Positions 1 through 5,812 of a stretch of DNA of 6,800 nucleotides are shown one piece after another. The DNA is taken from the NCBI GenBank assembly GCA_020200675.1, contig JAIVIG010000344.1:1-6800 (forward strand). Reading direction: 5' to 3'. How positions within the stretch are numbered: the stretch's first letter is position 1; each line of letters begins with the position of its first letter. A program made the translations under genes and the position numbers. The DNA is from Actinomycetota bacterium (lineage in GTDB: Bacteria > Actinomycetota > Rubrobacteria > Rubrobacterales > Rubrobacteraceae). The notes beneath the pieces were generated by a model that saw nothing but the letters and a program-made list of their open reading frames with translations, was not told where the DNA came from and ran no database searches.

Positions 1-55
1 CTCCGTAGCCCCGCTAAACAAGCCCACCAGCCTCGTAGCAAGCGGTCCTGCGCGT
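1..55. other. Left-edge sequence downstream of rdgB
   Basis: Fifty-five bases beyond the rdgB stop. I see no gene, no clear hairpin with a T-run and no repeat of note. Confidence 0.3.
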
Positions 56-631
56 CTACCCCGCGGGCGGTGGGACTTCGAGCCCGGCGCGAAGCGCTTC
101 GCGGGCGGCTCTGAGGGCGCGGGCACGGTGGGAGTCCTCGTGCTTGCGGGAGCCGAGCTCGGCGTAGGTCTCGGTGCGGCCGTGTGGGACAAAAATTGGG
201 TCCCAGCCGAACCCGCCCGCGCCCCGGGGTTCGGGCGAGATCTCCCCCCCCACCTCCCCGAGGAAGACACGCACAGACCCGTCGGCGAAGGCGATCGCCA
301 CCGCGCAGACAGCCCGGGCCGAGCGGTCCTCCTCGCCCGAGAGCATGTCCAGTATCCCCTCGTTTCCGACGGACGCCAGGAACCACTTCGTCAGCGCCCC
401 GGGGAGGCCGTTCCAGGCCTCGACGACGAGCCCCGAGTCTTCGACCAGGATGGGGGAGTCCGGGGCGCCTAAGGCTTCGCGGGCGGCGGCGGCCTTTACA
501 GCAGCGACCTGGGCGACGTCGAGGTCTTGCATCTCGGGGAGGTCCAGGGCGATGCTTCTCAGCTCGATGCCCAGGATCTCGGCTGCTTCACGGGCCTTGT
601 TATGGTTACCCGTTACGAACAACGCTTCCAC
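56..631 (-). CDS. rdgB: XTP/dITP pyrophosphatase (HAM1/ITPA-type, RdgB)
   Basis: A 191-residue nucleotide-pool cleaning enzyme. The family hydrolyses non-canonical ITP/dITP/XTP to the monophosphate and pyrophosphate in the cytoplasm, preventing misincorporation into DNA and RNA. Visible family motifs in order: TGNHNK at residues 7-12 (phosphate-binding start), LDLPEMQ around 29-35, VEDSG at 63-67 with the catalytic Asp65, LPGALTKWFL at 76-85, PRGAGGFGWDPIF at 135-147, YAEL at 156-159 and DSHRARAL at 166-173. The KWFL segment and overall layout resemble the archaeal/eukaryotic ITPA branch more than E. coli RdgB, which has an SARY-type segment here. The start is GTG at 631; no other start codon lies in frame nearby upstream and no good ribosome site is visible, so it may be leaderless. 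The stop is TAG. It is divergent from the operon beginning at 697. Assignment is secure by motif; exact substrate preference is inferred. Confidence 0.95.
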   Translation of the reverse strand: MEALFVTGNHNKAREAAEILGIELRSIALDLPEMQDLDVAQVAAVKAAAAREALGAPDSPILVEDSGLVVEAWNGLPGALTKWFLASVGNEGILDMLSGEEDRSARAVCAVAIAFADGSVRVFLGEVGGEISPEPRGAGGFGWDPIFVPHGRTETYAELGSRKHEDSHRARALRAAREALRAGLEVPPPAG

Positions 632-696
632 GCTACGGAGTCTACAACCCGGGCATCCTTTATGGTAGAGTCGTTCGCATGCGCGAGGTGAGAATT
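632..696. promoter_or_regulatory. Divergent intergenic spacer between rdgB and the plus-strand operon
   Basis: These 65 bases must carry the start signals for both directions. For the plus-strand gene a clear ribosome site GAGGTGA (685-691) stands five bases before the ATG at 697. For rdgB there is no comparable ribosome site before its GTG at 631. The sequence around TTTATGGTAGAGT (659-671) is the most AT-rich stretch and the likeliest place for a -10 element, but I cannot assign convincing -35/-10 pairs on either strand. Confidence 0.4.
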
Positions 697-1296
697 ATGA
701 GCCTCGAGAAGCTCGAGGCAACGGACGGCGAGGTGCGTATCCTCGCCAACTCCGGGGACCTCGCCCTGGTCTTCCCGCGCGAGCTATGGGAGAGCATGCC
801 GGCGGAGGTCTCGTCCCCCTCGGAACCCGCTACCGGGGAGCTCGAAGAGCTCGTAGACCTCAGGGGTAGGCTCGAAGAACACGCCCGGGAGAACTCTTTC
901 GCCACCGTGCTCGAAGGGGTACCGCTCGGCGGCGAGGACCCGGACTGGCAATTCGACCTCGTGCTGCGGCCGGCGGGTATGTTCGCGGCGACCACCGGCT
1001 ACGTCTTCTTGCCGGTGATCCTGCCGGAGCACGTGGCCGATTTCGGGACACGGTTAGAAGAAGACGACTTCGTCGAGCAAGCGTATCTCGTCGGGGCGGT
1101 GGCGGACCGACGGGCGCTCGCCGCCGGGGACGAGAGCTTGAAGGCACTCTCGATCCGGGGTAGGGCGTGCAGCGTGAGCCGCTTCGAGCTCGCGCCCGAG
1201 CTCTGGCAGGTCCTCTCGGAGGAGCTGGGATGGAACGACGTCGAACCCGTGGCGCCGGGGGGTCACCTGGGCGCGGACCACAGAAATGAGGGATGA
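697..1296 (+). CDS. Hypothetical acidic protein, first gene of the aminotransferase/ligase operon
   Basis: A 199-residue protein that I do not recognise. The reading frame is open well upstream, but ATG 697 is chosen because GAGGTGA at 685-691 lies five bases before it; an ATG at 679 in the same frame lacks such a site. The protein has no signal peptide, membrane segment or coiled coil that I can see. It is rich in Glu and Asp, has a single Cys (158), a mid-protein segment DPDWQFDLVLRPAG (81-94), a hydrophobic stretch GYVFLPVILPEHV (101-113) and a C-terminal helix-like region ELAPELWQVLSEELGW (164-179). It looks like a compact soluble cytoplasmic protein. Its TGA ends three bases before the aminotransferase start, so the two are probably translationally coupled. 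That linkage suggests a role connected to the two enzymes downstream, but the function cannot be read from sequence. Confidence 0.8.
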   Translation: MSLEKLEATDGEVRILANSGDLALVFPRELWESMPAEVSSPSEPATGELEELVDLRGRLEEHARENSFATVLEGVPLGGEDPDWQFDLVLRPAGMFAATTGYVFLPVILPEHVADFGTRLEEDDFVEQAYLVGAVADRRALAAGDESLKALSIRGRACSVSRFELAPELWQVLSEELGWNDVEPVAPGGHLGADHRNEG

Positions 1297-1299
1297 CAG

Positions 1300-2610
1300 T
1301 TGCCGCTCGTAGATCTCGACCGCTTCGACTTCCTGTACGCCAACCGGGTCAAGGGGATGAAGAGCGCGGCGACCCGCGACCTCATGGCTACTCTGTCGCG
1401 GCCGGGCATCATCTCGCTCGCCGGTGGTTTCCCCGACACCAGGACCTTCGGCGAGGAGGCGTTCCGCGAGATCTCCGGCCACGTGGCCACCGATAGCGCC
1501 CAGGCCCTACAATACGGCCCGACCGCGGGTCTCGAAGGGATAAAGGACATCATCGTCGACGTGATGGCCGCCGAGGGCACACGTGCCAACCAGGAGGACG
1601 TCTTCGTAACCACCGGCGCCCAGCAGGGCCTCGACCTCGTCGGCAAGGTCTTTCTGGACGAGGGCGACGCCGTCTTGTGCGAAGGTCCGACGTACGCCGG
1701 GGCGCTCAACGCCTTCGCGGCGTACCGGCCCAGGATCATACACGTGCCGATGGACCGGGCCGGCATGATCCCGGTCGCCGCCCACGAAGCCCTCAAAAAG
1801 GCCCGAAAGCAGGGTATCCGCGTGAAGTTCATCTACACCGTGCCGAACTTCCAGAACCCGACCGGGGTCACCCTGGCCGCCCATCGCCGGCGCGAGCTTC
1901 TGGAGATAGCCCGCGAGTACGACCTCATCATCCTGGAGGACAACCCGTACGGGATGCTGCGCTTCGAGGGCGAGTCGCTGCCGAGCATAGCCTCCGTAGA
2001 GCAGGAGGCGTTCGGAAGCACGGACCGGGTGGTGTATCTCGGGACGTTCTCGAAGATCTTTGCTCCCGGTGTCCGGCTCGGGTGGGTACACGCCCAGCCA
2101 GGGATTTTGCACAAGATCAACATAGGCAAGCAGGGAGCCGACCTTTGCTCGTCGAACCTCTCGCAGATGTTGATCCACTCGTACTTTCAGCACGCCGACT
2201 GGCGCTCTTACGTCAAGCGGCTCACGGCCCTCTACAAGGAGCGGTGCGACGCGATGCTCGACGCCCTGGCGGAGTTCATGCCGAACGAGGTGCACTGGAC
2301 ACACCCGGAGGGAGGGCTCTTCGTGTGGGCGACGCTGCCCACCTACGTGGACGCGACCTCGATGCTGCCGCGCGCGATCTCGCGCAACGTCGCCTACGTG
2401 CCGGGCGAGGGGTTCTTCGCCAACGGCGGCGGCAAGAACCACATGCGCATCAACTTCTCGTTCGTCGAGCCAGACAAGATCCGGCGCGGCATAGAGCTCC
2501 TCTCCGAGGTCATCCGCGAGCGGATGGAGCTCCGCAGCGACCTCGAACGCGGCTCGCAGCACAGCTCGCAGCAAGCCTCGCGCTCGGCCGTCGGCAACCC
2601 GGAGCGTTAG
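1300..2610 (+). CDS. Fold-type I PLP-dependent aminotransferase (LysN / MocR-domain-like)
   Basis: A 436-residue aminotransferase of the class I/II family. It would carry PLP as a Schiff base and move an amino group between an amino acid and a 2-oxo acid in the cytoplasm. Motifs in order: LAGGFPD (40-46), QYGPTAGLEG (71-80), TTGAQQGLDL (104-113, cofactor phosphate cup), PNFQNPTG (182-189) with Asn186, EDNPYG (213-218) with Asp214 and Tyr217, GTFSKIFAPGVRLGW (248-262) with the PLP lysine Lys252 and Arg259, and HMRINFSF (381-388) with Arg383 for substrate carboxylate. The pattern matches 2-aminoadipate/LysN-like and aromatic transaminases; substrate cannot be fixed. The start is TTG 1300, preceded by GAGGGA (1288-1293) with six bases spacing; ATG 1357 would cut into the conserved N-terminal arm. 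Residues from about 414 form a polar Ser/Gln-rich tail beyond the usual fold. It is the middle gene of a three-gene operon. Confidence 0.94.
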   Translation: MPLVDLDRFDFLYANRVKGMKSAATRDLMATLSRPGIISLAGGFPDTRTFGEEAFREISGHVATDSAQALQYGPTAGLEGIKDIIVDVMAAEGTRANQEDVFVTTGAQQGLDLVGKVFLDEGDAVLCEGPTYAGALNAFAAYRPRIIHVPMDRAGMIPVAAHEALKKARKQGIRVKFIYTVPNFQNPTGVTLAAHRRRELLEIAREYDLIILEDNPYGMLRFEGESLPSIASVEQEAFGSTDRVVYLGTFSKIFAPGVRLGWVHAQPGILHKINIGKQGADLCSSNLSQMLIHSYFQHADWRSYVKRLTALYKERCDAMLDALAEFMPNEVHWTHPEGGLFVWATLPTYVDATSMLPRAISRNVAYVPGEGFFANGGGKNHMRINFSFVEPDKIRRGIELLSEVIRERMELRSDLERGSQHSSQQASRSAVGNPER

Positions 2611-2615
2611 AGATC

Positions 2616-3572
2616 GTGGCGCGTCTGGTGGTCCTGAGCGGCGGCCACTCGATGGAGCGGGACGTCTCCATTGTTACGGGACGCAGGGTGGCGCACGCCC
2701 TCGAACGACTCGGGCACGAGGTCCATTCTCTGGATGTGGAGGAGAGCACGACCGAGAGGCTCATGGAGATAGAGCCGGAAGCCGCCTTTATCTGCTTGCA
2801 CGGCGTCGGCGGCGAGGACGGGACGGTACAGGCACTGCTGGAAACTCTGGGGATACCCTACACCGGCAGCGGGCCGCTCTCTTCGATCCGCTGCATGGAC
2901 AAGGACTACGCCAAGCGGGCGCTACGGGCCGCCGGCATCCCGACCCCACCCTTCAGGACCTTCTTGCGCAGTGCCATGCACGAGATGGGGGCCGCGGCGG
3001 CCCTGAGGCCCGCGGCCGACGCCATAGGCTACCCGCTCGTCGTCAAGCCAGCCCGCGAGGGCTCGGGGCTTGGACTCGCCAGGGTCGACGAGCCGGAGGC
3101 GCTCCTGGAGGCCGTCTACGAGGCGTTCGGCTACGACGGCAAGATCCTGCTAGAGAGGTGGGTCACGGGCACGGAGATCACCGCCCCCATCCTAGAGCCC
3201 GCGGGCTCGGAACCGCACGTCCTGAACCTCGTCGAGGTGCGTCCCCGGGGCGGCTCCTACGACTTCGAGGCAAAGTACACCCCCGGCGCCACCGACTTCG
3301 CGATCCCGGCCGAAATCCCCGAGGAAGCCGCCGTCCATGCCGAGGAGACGGCCCTCAAGTCCTACCGGACCCTGGCGTGCTACGGCTTCGCGCGCGTGGA
3401 CATGATCCTCGAAGGCGACACCCCCTGGGTCCTCGACGCGAAGACCATCCCCGGCTTCACTGAGACCTCCACCCTCCCCCTGGCCGCCGAAGCCGCCGGC
3501 ATCTCCTTCGAAAACCTCGTCGAGACTATCCTCGACGCCGCGCTCCAGACCGAAGCGCCGGCGAAGCTGTAA
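2616..3572 (+). CDS. ddl: D-alanine--D-alanine ligase family ATP-grasp enzyme with altered metal motif
   Basis: A 318-residue ATP-grasp ligase. The family joins two D-alanines with ATP to supply the dipeptide end of the peptidoglycan precursor. Motifs: SGGHSMERDVS (8-18) with Glu14, LHGVGGEDGTVQ (61-72), PYTGSG (81-86), MDKDYAK (94-100), VVKPAREGSGLGL (142-154), LLERWVTGTEITAPIL (178-193), YDFEAKY (215-221), ARVDM (259-263), then LDAKTIPGFTETS (273-285). The Glu14, Ser150, Tyr215 and Ser285 positions of E. coli-type Ddl appear kept. Two usual magnesium ligands differ: the E-x-N motif is Asp274-Ala-Lys276. The GSSVG loop also reads GSGLG. The start is GTG 2616, five bases after the aminotransferase stop; the frame is open far upstream only as a high-GC shadow, and Met13 lies inside the first motif. 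GGAG at 2601-2604 is a weak ribosome site, so coupling is likely. Family certain; true D-Ala-D-Ala activity less so. Confidence 0.9.
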   Translation: MARLVVLSGGHSMERDVSIVTGRRVAHALERLGHEVHSLDVEESTTERLMEIEPEAAFICLHGVGGEDGTVQALLETLGIPYTGSGPLSSIRCMDKDYAKRALRAAGIPTPPFRTFLRSAMHEMGAAAALRPAADAIGYPLVVKPAREGSGLGLARVDEPEALLEAVYEAFGYDGKILLERWVTGTEITAPILEPAGSEPHVLNLVEVRPRGGSYDFEAKYTPGATDFAIPAEIPEEAAVHAEETALKSYRTLACYGFARVDMILEGDTPWVLDAKTIPGFTETSTLPLAAEAAGISFENLVETILDAALQTEAPAKL

Positions 3573-3573
3573 A

Positions 3574-3648
3574 GAGACGGGTCCCTTCACCGACGTCAAG
3601 GAGAGGACGGAAAAGGGGTCGTCTCAGGACCTGCTGCTAGAGGCTAGC
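3574..3648 (+). other. Structured spacer after the ligase operon (imperfect hairpin and short stem)
   Basis: The spacer begins right after the ligase stop. GAGACG (3574-3579) can pair with CGTCTC (3620-3625), extended after a small bulge by CCCTT (3583-3587) with AGGGG (3614-3618). A second stem GCTAG-AGG-CTAGC (3636-3648) stands just before the methyltransferase ribosome site. Neither is followed by a T-run, so this is at most a weak or factor-dependent termination or processing region. Confidence 0.35.
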
Positions 3649-3656
3649 CGCTGGGG

Positions 3657-4397
3657 GTGACGTGCAAGGGTGGTATGGAGAAGACCTCGCGTACATTCAT
3701 GACGTCGGTTTCGCCGACTACGCTCCGATCCGCCCCCAGGATACTGGAGATCCTGGACCGCAACGTGGAGGCGCGAGGAGGCTTCGTGGTGGATCTGGGT
3801 TGCGGGAGCGGACTGTGGGCGCACGAGCTGACGAAGGCCCGTTACCGCGTTCTCGGCATCGACATCTCCGAAGAGATGGTCGCTATCGCGCAAAGGAGGG
3901 TGCCGAACGCCGAGTTCCGGGTCGGTTCGCTGTTCGAGGCCGAGATCCCTCCGTGCGATGCCGTCATGTCGGTCGGTGAAGTACTCAATTACCTGTTCGA
4001 CCCGGGGAACGACCGCCAGACGCTGGTTCGGCTCTTCCGCCGCGTATACGACGCCCTGACCCCCAGCGGCGTCTTCGTGTTCGACGTGGCGGAGCCGGGA
4101 CAGGTCACGCGGGGGGCCACGACCAGGGGGTTCTCCGAAGGTGAGGACTGGGTAGTGCTCGTCGAAAAAGAGGAGGATCGACGGCGAGGAACGCTGACCC
4201 GTCGGATCGCCAGCTTCCGGAAGGTAGGGGACCTCTACAGACGCGCCGACGAAACACACCGCCTGCGACTATACACATCGGCGGACATTGCCGGACAACT
4301 CCGTCGAGTGGGCTTCCGGGTTCGAACGATGCGTAGCTATGGCCGGTACCACCTGCCGAGAGCTCACGCGGCGTTCGTCGCGCGTAAACCAGCGTGA
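3657..4397 (+). CDS. Class I SAM-dependent methyltransferase, frameshifted near its N-terminus
   Basis: The catalytic domain is intact in one frame. It has the SAM motif I VDLGCGSGLW (coded about 3789-3818), GIDIS with the acidic ribose-binding loop, motif VMSVGEVLNYLFDP, then VYDALTPSGVFVFDVAEPG, and a C-terminal strand region ending VARKPA. It belongs to the Methyltransf_25/11-like group; the acceptor substrate is unknown. The start is the problem. In this frame GTG 3657 or ATG 3675 give an N-terminus unlike the family, while the neighbouring frame from GTG 3662 reads YGEDLAYIHDVGFADYA, which I recognise as the normal N-terminus. The frames join sensibly (DYA then RSAPRILEIL) if one base is extra, or two are missing, between 3722 and 3737, a stretch including a run of five C. 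So this is either a pseudogene, a shortened but translated enzyme, an assembly error, or a recoding site. It faces the GYD gene convergently. Confidence 0.8.
   Translation: MTCKGGMEKTSRTFMTSVSPTTLRSAPRILEILDRNVEARGGFVVDLGCGSGLWAHELTKARYRVLGIDISEEMVAIAQRRVPNAEFRVGSLFEAEIPPCDAVMSVGEVLNYLFDPGNDRQTLVRLFRRVYDALTPSGVFVFDVAEPGQVTRGATTRGFSEGEDWVVLVEKEEDRRRGTLTRRIASFRKVGDLYRRADETHRLRLYTSADIAGQLRRVGFRVRTMRSYGRYHLPRAHAAFVARKPA
3662..3724 (+). pseudogene. Out-of-frame N-terminal segment of the methyltransferase
   Basis: GTG 3662 opens a 21-codon stretch, MQGW followed by YGEDLAYIHDVGFADYA, before the frame turns into low-complexity nonsense. This is the expected N-terminal helix of the methyltransferase at 3657-4397, displaced by one base. 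It is backed by its own ribosome site GGGGGTGA (3653-3660), which matches the anti-Shine-Dalgarno core. The join to the catalytic frame falls between 3722 and 3737. Confidence 0.75.
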
Positions 4398-4438
4398 GAA
4401 AGCGCCGGCTTTCAACAACTCGCAGAACGCCGAAAGCC
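4398..4438 (+). terminator. Possible terminator / alternative hairpins after the methyltransferase
   Basis: GAAAGC (4398-4403) pairs with GCTTTC (4408-4413) over a GCCG loop, starting at the base after the methyltransferase TGA. The same GGCTTTC (4407-4413) can instead pair with GAAAGCC (4432-4438). There is no T-run, so an intrinsic terminator is doubtful. The location between two convergent genes (130 bases, 4398-4527) fits a termination zone. I see no gene in that gap. Confidence 0.35.
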
Positions 4439-4527
4439 AACCGGGTAGGATCTCGCGCACACGAAGCGCATCTCCTTGCGAACGCGACTCTTCCTCGAAG
4501 CTTTTGGCTGGCTGCTGACGGCTAGAA

Positions 4528-4872
4528 TCAGCTGGGCACCGGACTCCAGAGCTTCGGCCCCGGATAAGCCTCGGCGTTTGCCTTGTTCATGGCTCCCATG
4601 GTGTCCTCGACGCTCAAGAGCACGGTCGTCTTGGTCGCCCGGAGGTGACCGGGCGAGATGGCGGTGAGGACCGTCGCCATGGCAGTGGCCTCGTCGGCGG
4701 CCTCGTAAATAACCAACCCATCGTACTCACCCATGCAGTAATACATCGAGACCAAACGCCCATCCATCTTCTCGACCAACTCGCCGAATACCTTGCCCCG
4801 ATCCTCCGGACTCTTGACGAGCGCCTTCCAGGCCTCGGGGGTATAGGTAAACTGCGTCATGTACAGCGGCAT
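4528..4872 (-). CDS. GYD domain-containing protein
   Basis: A 114-residue protein of the GYD family, small ferredoxin-like alpha/beta-barrel proteins common in actinobacteria and of unknown biochemical role. Key features: the opening MPLYMTQFTYTPEAW (1-15), a KSPEDR segment (20-25), a GEYDG signature at 48-52, the hydrophobic strand LVIYEA, AISPGHLRATKTTVLLSVED (71-90), and a less conserved tail from about residue 97. The length is normal for the family. The start is ATG 4872 because AAGGAGGT (complement of 4880-4887) lies seven bases upstream, a near-perfect ribosome site, and the protein begins exactly at the conserved start; an open frame up to 4929 adds 19 residues unlike the family. It stands alone, convergent with the methyltransferase. 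Family assignment is firm; the function is unknown. Confidence 0.9.
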   Translation of the reverse strand: MPLYMTQFTYTPEAWKALVKSPEDRGKVFGELVEKMDGRLVSMYYCMGEYDGLVIYEAADEATAMATVLTAISPGHLRATKTTVLLSVEDTMGAMNKANAEAYPGPKLWSPVPS

Positions 4873-5172
4873 ATCCCTGACCTCCTTCTCAGATGTTCGG
4901 CCCCACGAACCGAGCACGTTTACCCACAATTACGATGAACTTGCCAGATACGCACCATCTTCCCCAAACCTTCCTCGCCCCGGCTCGAGCCGTCGCGGAA
5001 CTGGTTGAATCTATTATATCAAAGTTGGTCGGTTCCAACTCCGGCAAGACACCTTCCGCGAGGCCAGGGCAACTGCTGCTTCGCTGGCGAGCGTACCTCT
5101 ATAGACATCCTTCAAGGCTACCCTAACGAAGCCGTCGAGACCGGTAAGCACACCAGCGAGATTCTTCATCAC
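4873..5172 (-). promoter_or_regulatory. Upstream region of the GYD gene: TATAAT box, dyad and long leader
   Basis: I see no gene in these 300 bases. On the minus strand a perfect TATAAT (complement of 5013-5018) sits in the only AT-rich patch. A dyad AGTTGG-N6-CCAACT (5023-5040) lies directly upstream, across where the spacer and -35 would be; the -35 itself (TTGGAA or GAGTTG) is poor. Transcription from here would give a leader of roughly 130 nt before ATG 4872. That leader contains a 12-bp perfect palindrome CGGCTCGAGCCG (4981-4992) and a short stem GTTCG/CGAAC (4895-4910) next to the ribosome site. The promoter call is inference from position and consensus. Confidence 0.5.
5023..5040. promoter_or_regulatory. 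Operator-like 18-bp dyad
   Basis: Perfect 6-base arms AGTTGG and CCAACT separated by TCGGTT. It lies four bases upstream of the minus-strand TATAAT, where a bound repressor would block RNA polymerase. No regulator gene is present in the window. Confidence 0.4.
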
Positions 5173-5739
5173 CTAATCGGTGGGAGCTTTTGTGGCGTAC
5201 TTTTTGTAATGCTCTTCGGCCGTCTCGAGACATACCGAGCGCAACTCCGCATCTAAGCATTCGCAAAACGCCCTGGCCTGAGCGTCACCGCGGTAGCGAA
5301 TGAAGGTCGCAACCGCGCCGAAGACGCAGTTGGACCGGGCTTCGTAATCTTCGCCTAAAGCGCACAGCATGTTTGCAGACTCAGCTCGGCCCACGTCTGT
5401 AACGCTGTGCTGGATGCTCCGCACGGAAGCATATCCCCCCAATCCCCCGTAGCAAGCTGGCCGGTGATCGTGCTCGACCTCTTTGCAGAAGTCGAAGACC
5501 CTGGCGAAGTCGCCGCCCTGCGTCTCCAGGGCGTACGAGGTCTGATATTGGTAGCACCGGTCTTTGTAGTGGGCGTTCACCTCGGTGCAAGGGTACAGGG
5601 GTCGATCGGGTCGAGGTATTTGGAGGGATGGCTCGGGTCGTCCTCGGTCATCGTGTTCTGCATGAACGCCCCGCCGTAACAGTGCTCCTGCTCCCACCCG
5701 TCCGTCAACGCGTCGCATGCCTCAAGCGCCTCATCGTCG
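5173..5739 (-). pseudogene. C-terminal half of a cysteine-rich protein, frameshifted and 5'-truncated
   Basis: Two overlapping minus-strand frames make one protein. The upstream frame reads ALEACDALTDGWEQ, CYGGAFMQNTM and HPSKYLDPIDP (to about 5598). The downstream frame continues LYPCTEVNAHYKDRCYQYQ, GGDFARVFDFCKEVE, ACYGGLGGYASV, NCVFGAVATFIRY and a C-terminal CLETAEEHYKKY, ending at TAG 5173. They join perfectly if one C is restored to the run at 5598-5601. The regularly spaced Cys residues (about eleven) and CYGG/NCVFGAV motifs are those of a family of secreted-looking Cys-rich bacterial proteins, usually longer, with HGxGH motifs in an N-terminal half. That half is missing here: upstream of about 5740 the frame runs into transposase sequence. 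I know no function for the family. It is a dead gene unless the indel is a sequencing error, and even then it lacks its start. Confidence 0.7.
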
Positions 5740-5812
5740 GCTATGCGCGCTATGACGTGGAGATTATGCACCACCGCACATCGGCGCAGGTCGAAAAGGT
5801 TCTTACGCACCC
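5740..5812 (-). pseudogene. Displaced C-terminal end of the transposase
   Basis: On the minus strand GVRKNLFDLRRCAVVHNLHVIAR follows the transposase stop (TAG, complement of 5813-5815) in another frame. This is the usual C-terminus of the same transposase (relatives run RARY-x-G-x-RKNLFDLRR without a break). The frame shift lies at about 5811-5820: five bases separate the TAC and GGG codons where three are expected, so two bases are extra or one is missing. No IS end follows; the frame passes straight into the Cys-rich remnant. Confidence 0.75.

Noticed and set aside
1..640. 9-base inverted repeat CTCCGTAGC (1-9) and GCTACGGAG (632-640) flanking rdgB.
   Set aside because: Matches of this length are expected many times by chance in 6.8 kb and there is no other sign of mobility.
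184..696. A long plus-strand open frame extending the hypothetical protein upstream to 184.
   Set aside because: It overlaps rdgB antisense, is Arg/Pro-rich shadow sequence typical of high GC, and the ribosome site at 685-691 fixes the start at 697.
1507..2574. A 355-codon minus-strand open frame opposite the aminotransferase.
   Set aside because: Low-complexity Arg/Val/Asp-rich translation with no motifs; a mirror of the high-GC coding strand.
1677..2615. Open frame upstream of the ligase, suggesting an N-terminal fusion of about 313 residues.
   Set aside because: It is the off-frame shadow of the aminotransferase gene; the Ddl family begins exactly at ARLVVLSGG after GTG 2616.
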